Shown one piece after another: positions 1-9,580 of a stretch of DNA of 64,000 nucleotides. Source of the stretch: Clostridiales bacterium (GTDB lineage Bacteria; Bacillota; Clostridia; Lachnospirales; Lachnospiraceae); NCBI GenBank assembly GCA_021203365.1, contig JAJQBI010000079.1, forward strand, positions 1 to 64,000. Reading direction: 5' to 3'. The first letter of the stretch is position 1; each line of letters begins with the position of its first letter. A program made the position numbers and the translations under genes. The notes under the pieces are model-generated. The model saw nothing but the letters and a program-made list of their open reading frames with translations. It was not told where the DNA came from and ran no database searches.

Positions 1-298
1 AAAAAATACTGATAACCGTTGCAAATAAACGAAATATGAATATCTCATAAAACTTACAGCTTCGTTTATACATATCCTGCTGGAAATAAGCAATTGTTCT
101 CTGTCCATAAGTAGCTGTTCCCATTACGGCCACAAGCAAAAAATAACTAACAATAGAATATGTATAGCTATAAATTCCTATTTGTTCAGCACCGAGAACA
201 CGTGATATATACGGCGTCGTAATTAAAGGTACAATTAAAATCAGCACTTGGTATGCTGTGTTAAAAATATAATTTACCTTTAAGCTCCTATGTTCCAT
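1..298 (-). CDS. Polysaccharide flippase (Wzx/MATE-like), partial
   Basis: N-terminal 99 codons of a membrane protein running off the left edge of the window. The protein opens MEHRSLKVNYIFNTAYQ and continues with hydrophobic stretches and PLITTPYISRVLGAEQIG, which is the typical start of RfbX/Wzx-type oligosaccharide flippases (PF01943/MVF fold). Members move lipid-linked repeat units across the cytoplasmic membrane. It starts 5 bases after the stop of the polymerase gene, so it is the next gene of the same leftward capsule operon. The family call rests on the N-terminal signature and context only; the remaining three quarters of the protein are outside the window. Confidence 0.8.
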   Translation of the reverse strand, partial: MEHRSLKVNYIFNTAYQVLILIVPLITTPYISRVLGAEQIGIYSYTYSIVSYFLLVAVMGTATYGQRTIAYFQQDMYKRSCKFYEIFIFRLFATVISIF

Positions 299-303
299 AT
301 TTA

Positions 304-1593
304 TTAATCCTTTATTATATTCGCTTGATTTTTGTTATGTACATGAATTTCGCTACTGCTTCCATAAATATGGCCAATCAAAATAGCCCAAATAACAAAG
401 GCTCCCTGTTCTACCGGCCCACGTACAACCCAGGTATTCAATATAGCTGCCACACTTAAAGAGACTACAATAACTAAAATATTCACAGTTTCAACCGATT
501 GCGTGTAACGCAGTTTTCTAATGCCAGTAACTATAGGCCCCAAAAACATCAATACACAAGACAGCACTGCAAACAATCCACCTTTTGACAACAGTGTGTA
601 GAAACCATTATGTAGAAGAGGAAGCTCATTATCCACAACCATACTACTCCACGAATTTGGAACATAATCTATTTTCGTTCCTTTTCCCATTCCATATCCA
701 AATAATTGAACGATCAAATTGCTGTTCTTCCATTGTTTTTGTGCCGCTTGAATTTCATATGCCCTCCAATTATTCGTTGCTTCTCCAATAGAAGAAATTG
801 TTTGACTAGTATCCACTTCAGAAAAAGAATTCAATACTTTCTCCATAAACGTACCTGTCAAACTATCAGGAAGAACATAGAAGAACAGCAACAAAGCCAC
901 TACCATAAATGCCGAAAATGCAAACAGCATTTTATATGTTCTCGTGTTATATTTACCATACACAATACAGATAAACAGTATTACAGCCAGCATTGATAAC
1001 GGCTGAATAATCCCTATGCGCCCAAAACAAAGCAAAATCTGTCCACTCATTAAGCAGATAATCAGTCGATCAGCGTTTTTTGAAAAGACGGTGTGTCCAC
1101 ATATGAATACCTGATAAATCATCATCGGTAAAATAAAACCAATCTGATATAAGTTACTGCCGAATATATTTTTTAGCGTACTGAAATCTAAACTAAAGGA
1201 TATAATAAATTTGCAAAAACAGCTCGCTGAGACTATCCCACCGTACAAATACAATGTTTTTAAAAGTGAGGTTCTTGTTTCATCACCCTCACTCATCTGT
1301 GTGCCAATGAAAATCCACACAACCGTCGGAAGGATATAATATAAATCTCTTAAAACATTTCTAAGGTTATACAACATAAGTCCTACAATTGATGCGTAGA
1401 CTATAAATAACAAATATCCGATAAAACCGGGAATGCGAGGGATAATGATTTTCCCAGAATGTGAAAAAAACAAAAAGCATAAATACACTGTGCTGAATAT
1501 GAAATATATTTGAGACCCCATAAAAAACGCACCGCATATTAACACGAAGAGCAGCAATATATCGCATTTTTTATATTCAATATCAGCATTCAT
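304..1593 (-). CDS. O-antigen/capsule polymerase (Wzy-like) membrane protein
   Basis: A 429-residue protein that is almost entirely hydrophobic with roughly ten or more predicted membrane spans and one larger extracytoplasmic loop in the C-terminal third (around residues 235-320). This is the shape of Wzy/O-antigen ligase-type polymerases, which join repeat units on the outer face of the membrane. There is no strong primary motif, as is usual for Wzy, so the call depends on topology, length and position directly upstream of the flippase and downstream of the glycosyltransferases. ATG start with GGAGG 11 bases upstream. AT-rich composition like the rest of 1..11 kb. Confidence 0.75.
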   Translation of the reverse strand: MNADIEYKKCDILLLFVLICGAFFMGSQIYFIFSTVYLCFLFFSHSGKIIIPRIPGFIGYLLFIVYASIVGLMLYNLRNVLRDLYYILPTVVWIFIGTQMSEGDETRTSLLKTLYLYGGIVSASCFCKFIISFSLDFSTLKNIFGSNLYQIGFILPMMIYQVFICGHTVFSKNADRLIICLMSGQILLCFGRIGIIQPLSMLAVILFICIVYGKYNTRTYKMLFAFSAFMVVALLLFFYVLPDSLTGTFMEKVLNSFSEVDTSQTISSIGEATNNWRAYEIQAAQKQWKNSNLIVQLFGYGMGKGTKIDYVPNSWSSMVVDNELPLLHNGFYTLLSKGGLFAVLSCVLMFLGPIVTGIRKLRYTQSVETVNILVIVVSLSVAAILNTWVVRGPVEQGAFVIWAILIGHIYGSSSEIHVHNKNQANIIKD

Positions 1594-1621
1594 TATTTAT
1601 ACGTCCTCCGAACTTTCATAT

Positions 1622-1861
1622 TTAATATATTAGCTTTGTTAGTCTACTCTTCACATGATATGCCACTTTCCTCATCAAAAGTGACCCAACTAAGCCAACA
1701 ATAACATAAAACACAGTCCACCAGTAATCAGATATTCTTGCTGTTGTTGTGCAGGAGATTTCGATAGTAACCATCTGGAAGAGCGTGAAAAAAAGAACAG
1801 TTATGATTCCCAACGCTTTCGCAATATCAATCCACTCTGTTCTTATTTTCGTTAATTCCAT
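1622..1861 (-). pseudogene. Acyltransferase-3 (OafA-like) remnant with internal deletion
   Basis: A 79-residue open frame whose first part (RTEWIDIAKALGIITV) matches the usual N-terminus of membrane acyltransferase-3 proteins, WIDxAKGIGI-type, and whose last part (WTVFYVIVGLVGSLLM) looks like the final membrane helix of the same family. The roughly 250 residues normally between, including the catalytic His, are missing. I read it as the two ends of a sugar O-acetyltransferase joined in frame by a deletion. It has a good GAGAGG site and overlaps the preceding gene by 10 bases, so it is probably still translated. Acetylation function is presumably lost. Confidence 0.6.
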
Positions 1862-2958
1862 CTTGATATCCTCTCTAAAACCCCTTTCCGCAACGAGGTA
1901 TTCTTTTGTTCATCCTGATCTTCTTCATCTGTCCTACTCAGATAAAGATTGATGATCTCTAAAAGGTAGCACATCATATAATGTCTCTTTTCTTTTTCAT
2001 TCAAAAATTTTGTCTGAAGCTTTCGAAAATCATCACATATTCGATCTTCATTATTATGCTTCACAAAAATCTCTGTTTGCATAAAGAAATGAATCATGTC
2101 AAGATATTTTGGATATGATTTCTTCGCATATTCAAAGTCGAAAGCCTTCAACCGCCCATTTTCAACTGCCATATTCCATGGCGTAAAATCCCCATGATAG
2201 AAGCAAAAATTTACGCATTTACCAGCATAGTGCGCCCTAACCTCATCAATTGCCTTCACAATAATGTCTCTGTCTTTCATCGGTAATTTTATTAGGTTTC
2301 TTTCTAAACTAGCAAGCATGGAAGCATAGTCGGTCTTTTCAAACTGCTCAAATATCGCCGTTTTGTTATATAAATCCTCTAAAAAAACATAATGGACTTC
2401 TGTCAGTTTTGTCGGACTTTGTGACCCAATTCCTTTCACGCTACTCTGACAAAACAATTTGAAATCACCGGTATTTTCTCGAAATAAAACCTCCGGCACA
2501 TTTTCAATTCCTTTGCGGCGCAAATATGATAGATTCTCACACTCTAAGTCAAAAATCTTTCCTATTTCCTCACTAACAGCTATTTTACAATAAGCAAGAA
2601 TACGTTTCTTTCTATAAACCTGAATCACTGTTTTCTGATGAACACATGGCGTTCCGCCAAACAACGACGTTTGATAATCGCTCCCAAAATATTCTTTCAG
2701 AACGCAAGCGATTCCTGGTACATAACGAATAGAACGGCTCCTTACATTTAGAATTTTCATCAAGAAATTGCTTCTAACAATGACAACAAAGAGCTTTTTG
2801 AAGATCCGTCCTTTGAACGCTGTTGGTTGATAAATCGATAAGCCGGTTTTATAGCCCTGTCTGGGGATTAACCATTCTTTCCCTTTGGCATTGTAAATGT
2901 CAAAATAAAGCTCTCCCTGCTGATCGTCCTTCACAATCTGATTTATAATATTCAACAC
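1852..2958 (-). CDS. Aminoglycoside-phosphotransferase-fold kinase
   Basis: 368 residues from a GTG at 2958, chosen because AAGAGG sits just upstream and the alternative start at 2988 lies inside the preceding glycosyltransferase gene. The motif CFYHGDFTPWNMAV is the catalytic loop of the APH/choline-kinase fold (HGDxxxxN) and LKAFDFEYA supplies the metal-binding Asp. Family members phosphorylate small alcohols or sugars. In a capsule operon a substrate such as a polymer substituent or a sugar is likely, but this is inference. The stop of the upstream gene is 1 base before the start, indicating translational coupling. Nothing suggests antibiotic resistance. Confidence 0.7.
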   Translation of the reverse strand: MLNIINQIVKDDQQGELYFDIYNAKGKEWLIPRQGYKTGLSIYQPTAFKGRIFKKLFVVIVRSNFLMKILNVRSRSIRYVPGIACVLKEYFGSDYQTSLFGGTPCVHQKTVIQVYRKKRILAYCKIAVSEEIGKIFDLECENLSYLRRKGIENVPEVLFRENTGDFKLFCQSSVKGIGSQSPTKLTEVHYVFLEDLYNKTAIFEQFEKTDYASMLASLERNLIKLPMKDRDIIVKAIDEVRAHYAGKCVNFCFYHGDFTPWNMAVENGRLKAFDFEYAKKSYPKYLDMIHFFMQTEIFVKHNNEDRICDDFRKLQTKFLNEKEKRHYMMCYLLEIINLYLSRTDEEDQDEQKNTSLRKGVLERISRWN

Positions 2959-2959
2959 G

Positions 2960-4192
2960 CTAACCTCTTCTCGCGTATGCCTCATCAATTACATCACGAA
3001 TTTGCTCTCCCTTTGTCTGCCATGAAACTTTATCTGCTTCTTTCACAATAGCGCTTGAAAGACGCCTTCTCTCTTGCGAATCAGCTGTCTGCAAAACTGC
3101 TTTTGTTAAATTGTGCACGGTTTCATTTCTCGAAGTTCGCGGCAAAACGATTGCATAGTCATTCATGAAATACCTGGTATATCCACCTGTATCCAAACAA
3201 ATAAAAGGTTTCCCGTAGCTCATCGCGTCAAACGAAACTGTAACTGCGCCTTCTTTTAAGCAGGGATTAACGATAACATCACTATTAATCATATACTGCC
3301 TATACTCGGACATAGACACCTCACCAATCATGCTCACATACGTTTTCATATTAAGAGTATGTATCAGTGTCTCAAGCCGTTTCTGATCGCTGCCCTTTCC
3401 CATGATAGTCAGGTGTATATTATCATTATGTTTTACAGCCTCTGAAAACGCTTCAATCAGTAAGTCAAACCCACGCCAGGCATCCAGTTTTCCAATTACC
3501 AAATATTCAACAATACCTGACGAAAAATTTTGCGAGTACTTTTCTAAAGTCAAGTCCGTTGCTACATCTGTAAATATACAAGCTTTATGACGATACCTTG
3601 GAGATATGGCCTGAATTGTCGAGGTTGCTTTGCACAAAATCAAATCCGCATTTTTGCATCTATTTTGAAAGCCAATGTTAATTGGCAGCATAGCAACTAC
3701 CGTCCTTCGCGCGAATTCCACCATCCGATTGCGAAAACTATATTTCCTGGAATATTCCGAGGGAATCGTATCCACCCCACCTGTTGGCCCCCAGACAAAA
3801 AAATGTTTTTGTCCATATTTTGAAACATGCCACAATGCATTTCCGTATGTGAGCAAATGATAAATTTGAATGTTATTTTGCTGCATGGTTCCCTTCACAA
3901 GTTGATTTGATCCATACTGCCATAAGGTATAATAAATACGGACGCCTCGCATTCCTTTTTTGAAGCGTTTCACCCAATCTGGTAAATCATAATAAACCCA
4001 GTGAATATTTCTGTTATCATCTGGATGTGTAAGTATATATGCTTCAATGGGTTCCTGATTGTTCGCTCTCGTCATGACCCAAAGCTCATAGTATTTGCTC
4101 ATTTCAAGAACCCAATGCCAGCCAACCCCAATCTCCGAACCTTTACCCGGTTCACACGCATACGCTGAAACAAATATTTTCTTTTTATCCAT
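2960..4192 (-). CDS. Glycosyltransferase family 4 (GT-B)
   Basis: 410 residues. The N-terminal Rossmann half begins IFVSAYACEPGKGSEIGVGW, the GSE..G pattern of GT4 enzymes. The C-terminal half contains EYLVIGKLDAWRGFDLLIEA and CLKEGAVTVSFDAMSYGKP, corresponding to the nucleotide-sugar binding region with the conserved Glu (E..xxSxxEAMAxGxP pattern). It transfers a sugar from an activated donor to the lipid-linked repeat unit on the cytoplasmic face. The sugar specificity cannot be read from sequence. Separated by 4 bases from the upstream glycosyltransferase gene. Confidence 0.85.
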   Translation of the reverse strand: MDKKKIFVSAYACEPGKGSEIGVGWHWVLEMSKYYELWVMTRANNQEPIEAYILTHPDDNRNIHWVYYDLPDWVKRFKKGMRGVRIYYTLWQYGSNQLVKGTMQQNNIQIYHLLTYGNALWHVSKYGQKHFFVWGPTGGVDTIPSEYSRKYSFRNRMVEFARRTVVAMLPINIGFQNRCKNADLILCKATSTIQAISPRYRHKACIFTDVATDLTLEKYSQNFSSGIVEYLVIGKLDAWRGFDLLIEAFSEAVKHNDNIHLTIMGKGSDQKRLETLIHTLNMKTYVSMIGEVSMSEYRQYMINSDVIVNPCLKEGAVTVSFDAMSYGKPFICLDTGGYTRYFMNDYAIVLPRTSRNETVHNLTKAVLQTADSQERRRLSSAIVKEADKVSWQTKGEQIRDVIDEAYARRG

Positions 4193-4196
4193 GTTC

Positions 4197-5042
4197 CTAC
4201 CTGTACTTTTTATGCATATAGCAGAAATTATTAAATGCTCTTGAAATCAAGGCAAGCCTTAATTTCCATCCCTTATACCCACTGTACTCTTTCAAATAAT
4301 AAGTCCGGCTCTTGTAAAATTCATTTAATCTTATCCTAGGGTCACCCTTCACAGATTCTTTATGCATGTGGTATGCAGTTAACTCAGCAGCATAATATTC
4401 TTTCATCCCGCTTCTTTTTACATTTGCTGCCAGAATAGGTTCCTCACAATATAAAAACACATTTTCGTCAAAATAGTCTATCCGCTTAACGAAGCTCATT
4501 CGAACAAAAAGACAACACCCAGAAACTTTTTCACAGTAACCACTCTTTGAAAAATCACCTATGTAAGGTATTTTATTTTTCTGAATCTTATTAGAAATTA
4601 TCTCCAGCGGCCAAAGTACCTCGTAAGCAAATGGAACCTCATACATAGGGTTTTGATGCTGTCCGTGCATATTTACAATATCCGTTCCCAATACAGCAAT
4701 CTTTTCGTCCTGTTCCATAATGGCAACTGCTTTTTCTACATAATCCGCATCACGAATCTCCATGTCTGGATTTATAATGATCGCGTACTCGCAACCTTCT
4801 TCGGCAGCATATCGAAGACCGATATTATTACCTGCAGAATAACCTCTGTTTTCAGTGTTTCGTATAAAAAAGATCGCCTGGCTGCCGCAGAAATCCTTTA
4901 GCTGTTCCCAATCTGTGGATGAGCGATTATCCACTACTACGATTTGAAGCTTCTCATAGGATTGTTTTTTAATCCATGCAATACATTTTTTTGTGTCTTC
5001 CGCGCTGTTATAGTTTAATATAACCGCCATAACCTTTTTCAA
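4197..5042 (-). CDS. Glycosyltransferase family 2 (GT-A)
   Basis: 281 residues, TTG start preceded by AGGAGGAG at 9 bases. Typical GT2 order: VMAVILNYNSAEDTKKCI nucleotide-binding start, QIVVVDNRSSTDW, NRGYSAGNNIGLRYA, and IINPDMEI in the place of the DXD metal site (NPD variant, common in rhamnosyltransferases). CSGCC/FVRRSF-like acceptor region follows with YFDENVFLYCEE. The NPD variant and the length fit rhamnosyl- or related transferases, but the sugar is a guess. Part of the tightly spaced leftward capsule gene string. Confidence 0.85.
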   Translation of the reverse strand: MKKVMAVILNYNSAEDTKKCIAWIKKQSYEKLQIVVVDNRSSTDWEQLKDFCGSQAIFFIRNTENRGYSAGNNIGLRYAAEEGCEYAIIINPDMEIRDADYVEKAVAIMEQDEKIAVLGTDIVNMHGQHQNPMYEVPFAYEVLWPLEIISNKIQKNKIPYIGDFSKSGYCEKVSGCCLFVRMSFVKRIDYFDENVFLYCEEPILAANVKRSGMKEYYAAELTAYHMHKESVKGDPRIRLNEFYKSRTYYLKEYSGYKGWKLRLALISRAFNNFCYMHKKYR

Positions 5043-5057
5043 AATATTTTTCTCCTC

Positions 5058-6434
5058 CTACAATTTTTCTGTATAGTGCTCCAGCAAAATCGCAGCTGCT
5101 TCCTCAGCCATCTCGTCCGGCGTTTTTTCGGCATCTATAATATAAAACCGTTTATTGCTGTCCGCCAGCTCCTTATAAGCAGCTATTTGACGCTTGATTT
5201 CGTCTAGTTCCAGTTCCTGCTTTCTGGCATAAACAGTTTCAGGCTTTGCCTGCAAGACAAAGACAATTTTTATTTGGGGCGTCAATGCCACAAAAAACTT
5301 TCTCACGCTCTTGGGCAGATTTAGTTTTGTTCTCAGTGGATCAACTATAAAATCATAGCTGTACCTGTCAAAAATCGTGTATTTGTCATAATGAACATCG
5401 TACCGCACGCACTTTTGCCAGCCAACAATGTAATCCAACGTATAATAGGCAATCCTTGCCAAACTACTTAATGGATTTGCCGGCTTGCCACGGTGAGGAT
5501 TGGTAAAATCGGTATCCTGCTTCATCACACCGGCTTTTTCTCCAACCTCGCCAAGGTTTGGCAAAACTGTCGGCCTGAAATGATAAACATGGAATCTGTG
5601 ATCTGCCTCTGTATTTACATAGTAAAAGTTCATTTTGCCGATTAAAGTATCGAGAAAAGTAGTTTTCCCCGTTCCATCCGGAGCAAGTACTGCAAAAACC
5701 TTTGCATATTTTTTATAGTGAAAAACAACTCTGAAAACTTTTTGAGTAAAAAACTCACATGTGTATTTCAGCGTCCAAATCGGGCGTTTCTTCCAAGTAT
5801 ATTTTTTTAGTTTCTTAGTGAACTCTGGCTCTAATTTCACAATTGACTGGAAATCTCTTATCTCAATCAGCTTACATATATTTTCGCATAGTTCGGTGCC
5901 CAAGAGATACTGCAACATTTCTGTGAATTCTGTTTTGTACTTTTTATAGGAATCAAAAATATCGTCCTGATATGCCTTCTTTAATTTAGCATTGTGGTAG
6001 CCAAATATCTTATATACCAACAACATAATGCCATTCATCAATTCATCCAACACACGCATATTATTATATAAAATAGTATGCTGGTATAATTCTTCAAAAG
6101 TAAACACCTCAAAACCTTTTGAAATATAACCTTCAATAAGGTCTATATGTATTGAAAACTTTCTGGTGGTATTTAATGCGATGTAGCAATGCACATGTCC
6201 AAACGAATCTGCATGAAAATACTCTAAATCACAATCCCTAAAAGTCTCTTTCAACAGGATTGCTGCTTTCTTCTCTTTTCCCACTTCAATCATCATATCC
6301 ACATCTTTAGATGGATTGTGTTCTGGAAGTCCGACAAAACCTCTGATTATAAACCACTTGATGTTCTTGCCGTTTAACTTATCTAGAAAGCTTGTCAATA
6401 TTTTTCCATGTTTCTCATCCCATGTTATCTGCAT
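5058..6434 (-). CDS. Nucleotidyltransferase-like / thymidylate-kinase-like P-loop fusion protein
   Basis: 458 residues from ATG 6434, which has AAGGTG 6 bases upstream (a GTG nine bases earlier lacks such spacing). The N-terminal ~200 residues include IKWFIIRGFVGLP and SKDVDMMIE, resembling the nucleotidyltransferase fold seen in proteins that act on sugars (inference). The C-terminal half starts with VLAPDGTGKTTFLD, a Walker A loop, followed by IFDRYSYDFIVDP and a lid region like thymidylate kinases. Such fusions occur in polysaccharide loci of Firmicutes and may phosphorylate a glycan or lipid intermediate; the actual substrate is unknown. Confidence 0.65.
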   Translation of the reverse strand: MQITWDEKHGKILTSFLDKLNGKNIKWFIIRGFVGLPEHNPSKDVDMMIEVGKEKKAAILLKETFRDCDLEYFHADSFGHVHCYIALNTTRKFSIHIDLIEGYISKGFEVFTFEELYQHTILYNNMRVLDELMNGIMLLVYKIFGYHNAKLKKAYQDDIFDSYKKYKTEFTEMLQYLLGTELCENICKLIEIRDFQSIVKLEPEFTKKLKKYTWKKRPIWTLKYTCEFFTQKVFRVVFHYKKYAKVFAVLAPDGTGKTTFLDTLIGKMNFYYVNTEADHRFHVYHFRPTVLPNLGEVGEKAGVMKQDTDFTNPHRGKPANPLSSLARIAYYTLDYIVGWQKCVRYDVHYDKYTIFDRYSYDFIVDPLRTKLNLPKSVRKFFVALTPQIKIVFVLQAKPETVYARKQELELDEIKRQIAAYKELADSNKRFYIIDAEKTPDEMAEEAAAILLEHYTEKL

Positions 6435-6444
6435 ATTTATCACC

Positions 6445-7218
6445 TTACTTTAGAAAGTTTCTCAGTTTAATCTCAATCTTTCTGATTCTCTCTTTTCCCA
6501 CTATTTTAATGCCAGCACTCCTGAATCCCCGCAACATCGGTCTGACAATTTCAATCCAAATTTTATTGTTCCCGCGTTTGCGTTCTCTTTCAGTTAGCCA
6601 ACTGTTTGAACACATATGTATCCCTACAGTCTGTTCCGTGATATTAAATTCCGTCTCTCCCATCTTTTTGGGATAAAAAACCTCACGGTTATAAACCTCA
6701 AACCCGGTGACTTTCTGCCTTTCTCCTCCTGTTTTTAATCCTGCTTCCTTCAAAATATCAGTCAAGATTGATACATTGGCTATGTTGTCAAAAGATCCAT
6801 CCTCCTGAACGAAGTTGTGTGTTTCATAATACCCTTTCAGCTTACAAATAATTTCATCTTTTGGCCTAGTAGCAAGCATCGCCGTACCTATAAAAGCTCT
6901 GCGTTCAAATCCGATTACACCATCCGATTTATTTAGCACATCTCTAAAATCTTTTAATACCTTAAAATCAGTATCTAAATAAACCCCTCCATATTCATAC
7001 AGCACCTTTGCTCTTGCATAATCGCTTACGAAAGCATATTTTTTCGCATCATATGCCTGCCTTGAAAACTTGCAATCCTTATAATTAAAATTATCCTCGT
7101 TCCATAATTTAATCTCATAATCCGGGAAAAACCTCTTCCAAGATGCCACGCATTCTTTTTCCTTTTGAGGCATTTCACCGTGTCCAAACCAACAATAGTG
7201 TATAATTTGGGGGATCAT
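6445..7218 (-). CDS. GT32-type glycosyltransferase with DXD motif
   Basis: 257 residues. Starts IPQIIHYCWFGHGEMP, the diagnostic opening of the Gly_transf_sug/GT32 family, followed by EIKLWNEDNF and AKVLYEYGGVYLDTDFKVLK, where YGGVYLDTD carries the DXD metal/nucleotide-sugar site. Enzymes of this family add hexoses, often galactose or mannose, in capsule assembly; exact sugar unknown. ATG start with GAGG 7 bases upstream. The C-terminus is basic and follows the usual pattern for these short capsule transferases. Confidence 0.85.
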   Translation of the reverse strand: MIPQIIHYCWFGHGEMPQKEKECVASWKRFFPDYEIKLWNEDNFNYKDCKFSRQAYDAKKYAFVSDYARAKVLYEYGGVYLDTDFKVLKDFRDVLNKSDGVIGFERRAFIGTAMLATRPKDEIICKLKGYYETHNFVQEDGSFDNIANVSILTDILKEAGLKTGGERQKVTGFEVYNREVFYPKKMGETEFNITEQTVGIHMCSNSWLTERERKRGNNKIWIEIVRPMLRGFRSAGIKIVGKERIRKIEIKLRNFLK

Positions 7219-7276
7219 TTCTTTACCTCTTTCCGTTAAATAACGGGAAATCCCAAAAGCGATACTCTATATTGAT

Positions 7277-8249
7277 TTATCGTATAAAACCTGCACTGAC
7301 CTTTTGCAGCACATACTTTGGCTCTGTCACAAAAGAACGCAGCAACAACGCACCGCCTTTTGCAAATCTATGCTGAATTAAATCGAATGCACCCTGTCTG
7401 TAATAATATCCCGCATCGGAATTTTTTTTGATTTTCCTATGCTCCTTTTCCGATAATCCTTCTTCAAATTCAATATATCTGTTATCTTTTAACCCTTGCC
7501 GCCTGCGCTTTAAATTGTGCTTGACGTAAGCCATTTTATAATTCATCACCAGCTGCTTTTCTCTGCCGGTGGACAATGAACTTTGAGTTTTTCTATAATA
7601 ATAAAGCACTTTGGGTATGGTAAGCATATAATAACCAGATACATATAAATCAGACATCCTTGACCACAAATCCAGATCTTCCGATAAATCCTGATATCGT
7701 ATCTTCCTATTTGGAAATCCCTCTAGTGTATATCCGCCGACTTCAATCGCTTTTTCTGCGTAAAACATTGTAATCGGCAACATAAAAATCAACTTACCAC
7801 TTTCCGCTTTTTGCAGAAATTCTTCTCTCGTAGTGGGGCCGATGTACTGCCCCCCCCCCGCAAAATTTTCCATTTTCATCTATATATTTTGAATAACAGC
7901 TCACCGCAATGCACTTCTCATCCTTCTCAATTTCTGAGTACAACTGCCCAATCAAACTATCTCCAGCAATATCATCCGAATCAAAAAACATTATAAGTTC
8001 TGTATTGACGTGATGTATTGCCCAGTTTCTACAATAGGCGGTTCCACGGTTTTCTTCCATTGTTTTTAATGTCACCTTATGTGACGATGCTCTTTTCAGC
8101 TTTTCCATAATTTGAACTGTATCGTCCGATGAACCGTCATCTATTAACAAATATTCAAAACTAAATTTCTGTTTTTCGATTGAAGATAGGGTCTCTTCCA
8201 AATATTTTGCTGCATTATATGCGCATACACAAACAGTCAATTGCTTCAT
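7277..8249 (-). pseudogene. GT2 glycosyltransferase, reading frame broken in a G10 tract (candidate phase-variable)
   Basis: The first 132 codons (from ATG 8249) give a standard GT2 start: LTVCVCAYNAAKYLEETL, YLLIDDGSSDDT, ENRGTAYCRNWAI and MFFDSDD (DXD). The frame then runs into ten consecutive G (minus strand, 7850..7859) and goes to a stop at 7794. The remainder, QYIGPTTREEFLQKAESGK onward, continues in another frame to 7277. With nine (or twelve) G the frame is continuous and yields a 323-residue protein, the usual length of capsular GT2 enzymes. The gene shares TAATG with the upstream stop. I take the present sequence as the OFF form or as a homopolymer error. Confidence 0.8.
7850..7859 (-). 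repeat. Homopolymeric G10 (C10 on plus strand) inside GT2 gene
   Basis: Ten G in the coding strand, located at about codon 132 between YIDENGKFC and QYIGPTT. Change by one unit switches the downstream frame. Length 9 or 12 is in frame; 10, as here, is out of frame. It is the longest G/C run I noticed in the window, and it lies in an AT-rich region, so it is unlikely to reflect base composition alone. Confidence 0.9.
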
Positions 8250-9580
8250 TATTCAATATTCTCCTCATAAATACCCATTACATCGTTCATACAAGGGAAA
8301 ATCATCTTCTCACAAATATTTCTGTTTATTATTTTCAGTCGCTCCCTGTCAAACATCTCATTAACAGCATCCAAAAAATCTTGTCCATTATTGCTATGAA
8401 TAACCGGCATTTTTGTTGGGAAAACATCTTTTGCCCCGACGTTTTCACTAACAATCACTGGCACTGCATAACTCAACGCCTCAAGCACTGTAAAACCAAA
8501 CGTTTCACACCAAACACTCGGAGCAACCAAAATATCTGTATTGTCAAATATCTCCTCTAATTCAGCATACTCATAGCCGTCTTGCATTATCATATAGGGG
8601 CTAGGATTTGACACAATATTATAAATCCGCAGTTCAAAGTCGGTTTTTCCACTCCTCCATAGCTTATCCAAAGTCCCTTTCAAAAGATTGTAGCCCTTAA
8701 ATGGCTTTGCCGGACCTAGATAAGTAATGCACAGCTTCTTATGATCAAAATTTTTTATTTTGCGATGGTCAGCAATGTCCCGATGTGTGATCGGAATCAC
8801 CTTGTATTTTTGGGGGGTGAAATATCTCAAATAAACATCTCTCGTCACCGTAGAATTAAAATGGATAATGTCTATGTCCAAAAGCATGTCTAAATAAAAA
8901 GTCCTCAATCTGCGATACTGATCTGCCTGTTCCAGTAAAATCCTTTCAGATGCTTTTTCCTCAATAGTCTCATCGAAAAATTGTGTTCTATGTCGCTTAC
9001 GAATTGCTTTTATCACAGCGGAATTATTCATTGCTCTATACGCCGCCGACTGCATAATTGCTATTTTCGTTATTGACAGTCCCGATTGATTGCAAGCAAC
9101 ACAATCCCAGCAATCATGATCCTCATCACAGGTATGGCCCGCACGAAACAGCGTCACTTTGGGGCAGATTCCGTAATAATCATGCGTTGTAAAAACCGTC
9201 CTAATTCCACTTTTTTTAGCTGCACTCAATACTTCCCTGTGCAAGCCCATCAGTGTATGAATATGTAATACATCTGGCCTTACATCTTGAAAAAACTGTT
9301 CATAAATCTCTTCGTTTCCCTTCTGCATATAAATCGAAGGATTTTGGATTCCCTCATCCAACGCAACCGGAAGCGGATTGATGATTTCATAACTATGAAC
9401 ACCTTCGTAATCTAATTGCTTTTTTATCTTTTGCTTTGCCCATGGAATCATCTCCCCTGGCCAGAGCAAACTGACGTTATGTCCTTGCTCCCTTTGCACT
9501 ATCATTAAATCAGTACAATACTTGACAAGACCTCCGGAACGATAAGGAGGAAAGCCTAAGCTATAGTGTAAAATATTCAA
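8249..9580 (-). CDS. Glycosyltransferase family 4 with cysteine-rich insert
   Basis: 443 residues, TTG start with AAGGAGG 9 bases upstream. GT-B layout: N-terminal LGFPPYRSGGLVKYCTDL and VLHIHTLMGLHREVL, C-terminal ITYLGPAKPFKGYNLL and VWCETFGFTVLEALSYAVP with the donor-binding Glu. An insert around residues 135-165 (HDYYGICPK, CDEDHDCWDC) is rich in Cys and follows the HDYxxxCP pattern found in many capsule GT4 enzymes, perhaps binding a metal or forming a structural loop. Its stop overlaps the start of the broken GT2 gene, so the two are translationally coupled. Confidence 0.85.
   Translation of the reverse strand: MNILHYSLGFPPYRSGGLVKYCTDLMIVQREQGHNVSLLWPGEMIPWAKQKIKKQLDYEGVHSYEIINPLPVALDEGIQNPSIYMQKGNEEIYEQFFQDVRPDVLHIHTLMGLHREVLSAAKKSGIRTVFTTHDYYGICPKVTLFRAGHTCDEDHDCWDCVACNQSGLSITKIAIMQSAAYRAMNNSAVIKAIRKRHRTQFFDETIEEKASERILLEQADQYRRLRTFYLDMLLDIDIIHFNSTVTRDVYLRYFTPQKYKVIPITHRDIADHRKIKNFDHKKLCITYLGPAKPFKGYNLLKGTLDKLWRSGKTDFELRIYNIVSNPSPYMIMQDGYEYAELEEIFDNTDILVAPSVWCETFGFTVLEALSYAVPVIVSENVGAKDVFPTKMPVIHSNNGQDFLDAVNEMFDRERLKIINRNICEKMIFPCMNDVMGIYEENIE

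Noticed and set aside
1852-2958. Aminoglycoside resistance gene
   Set aside because: Only the generic kinase fold is present; the capsule operon context points to a glycan or metabolite substrate.
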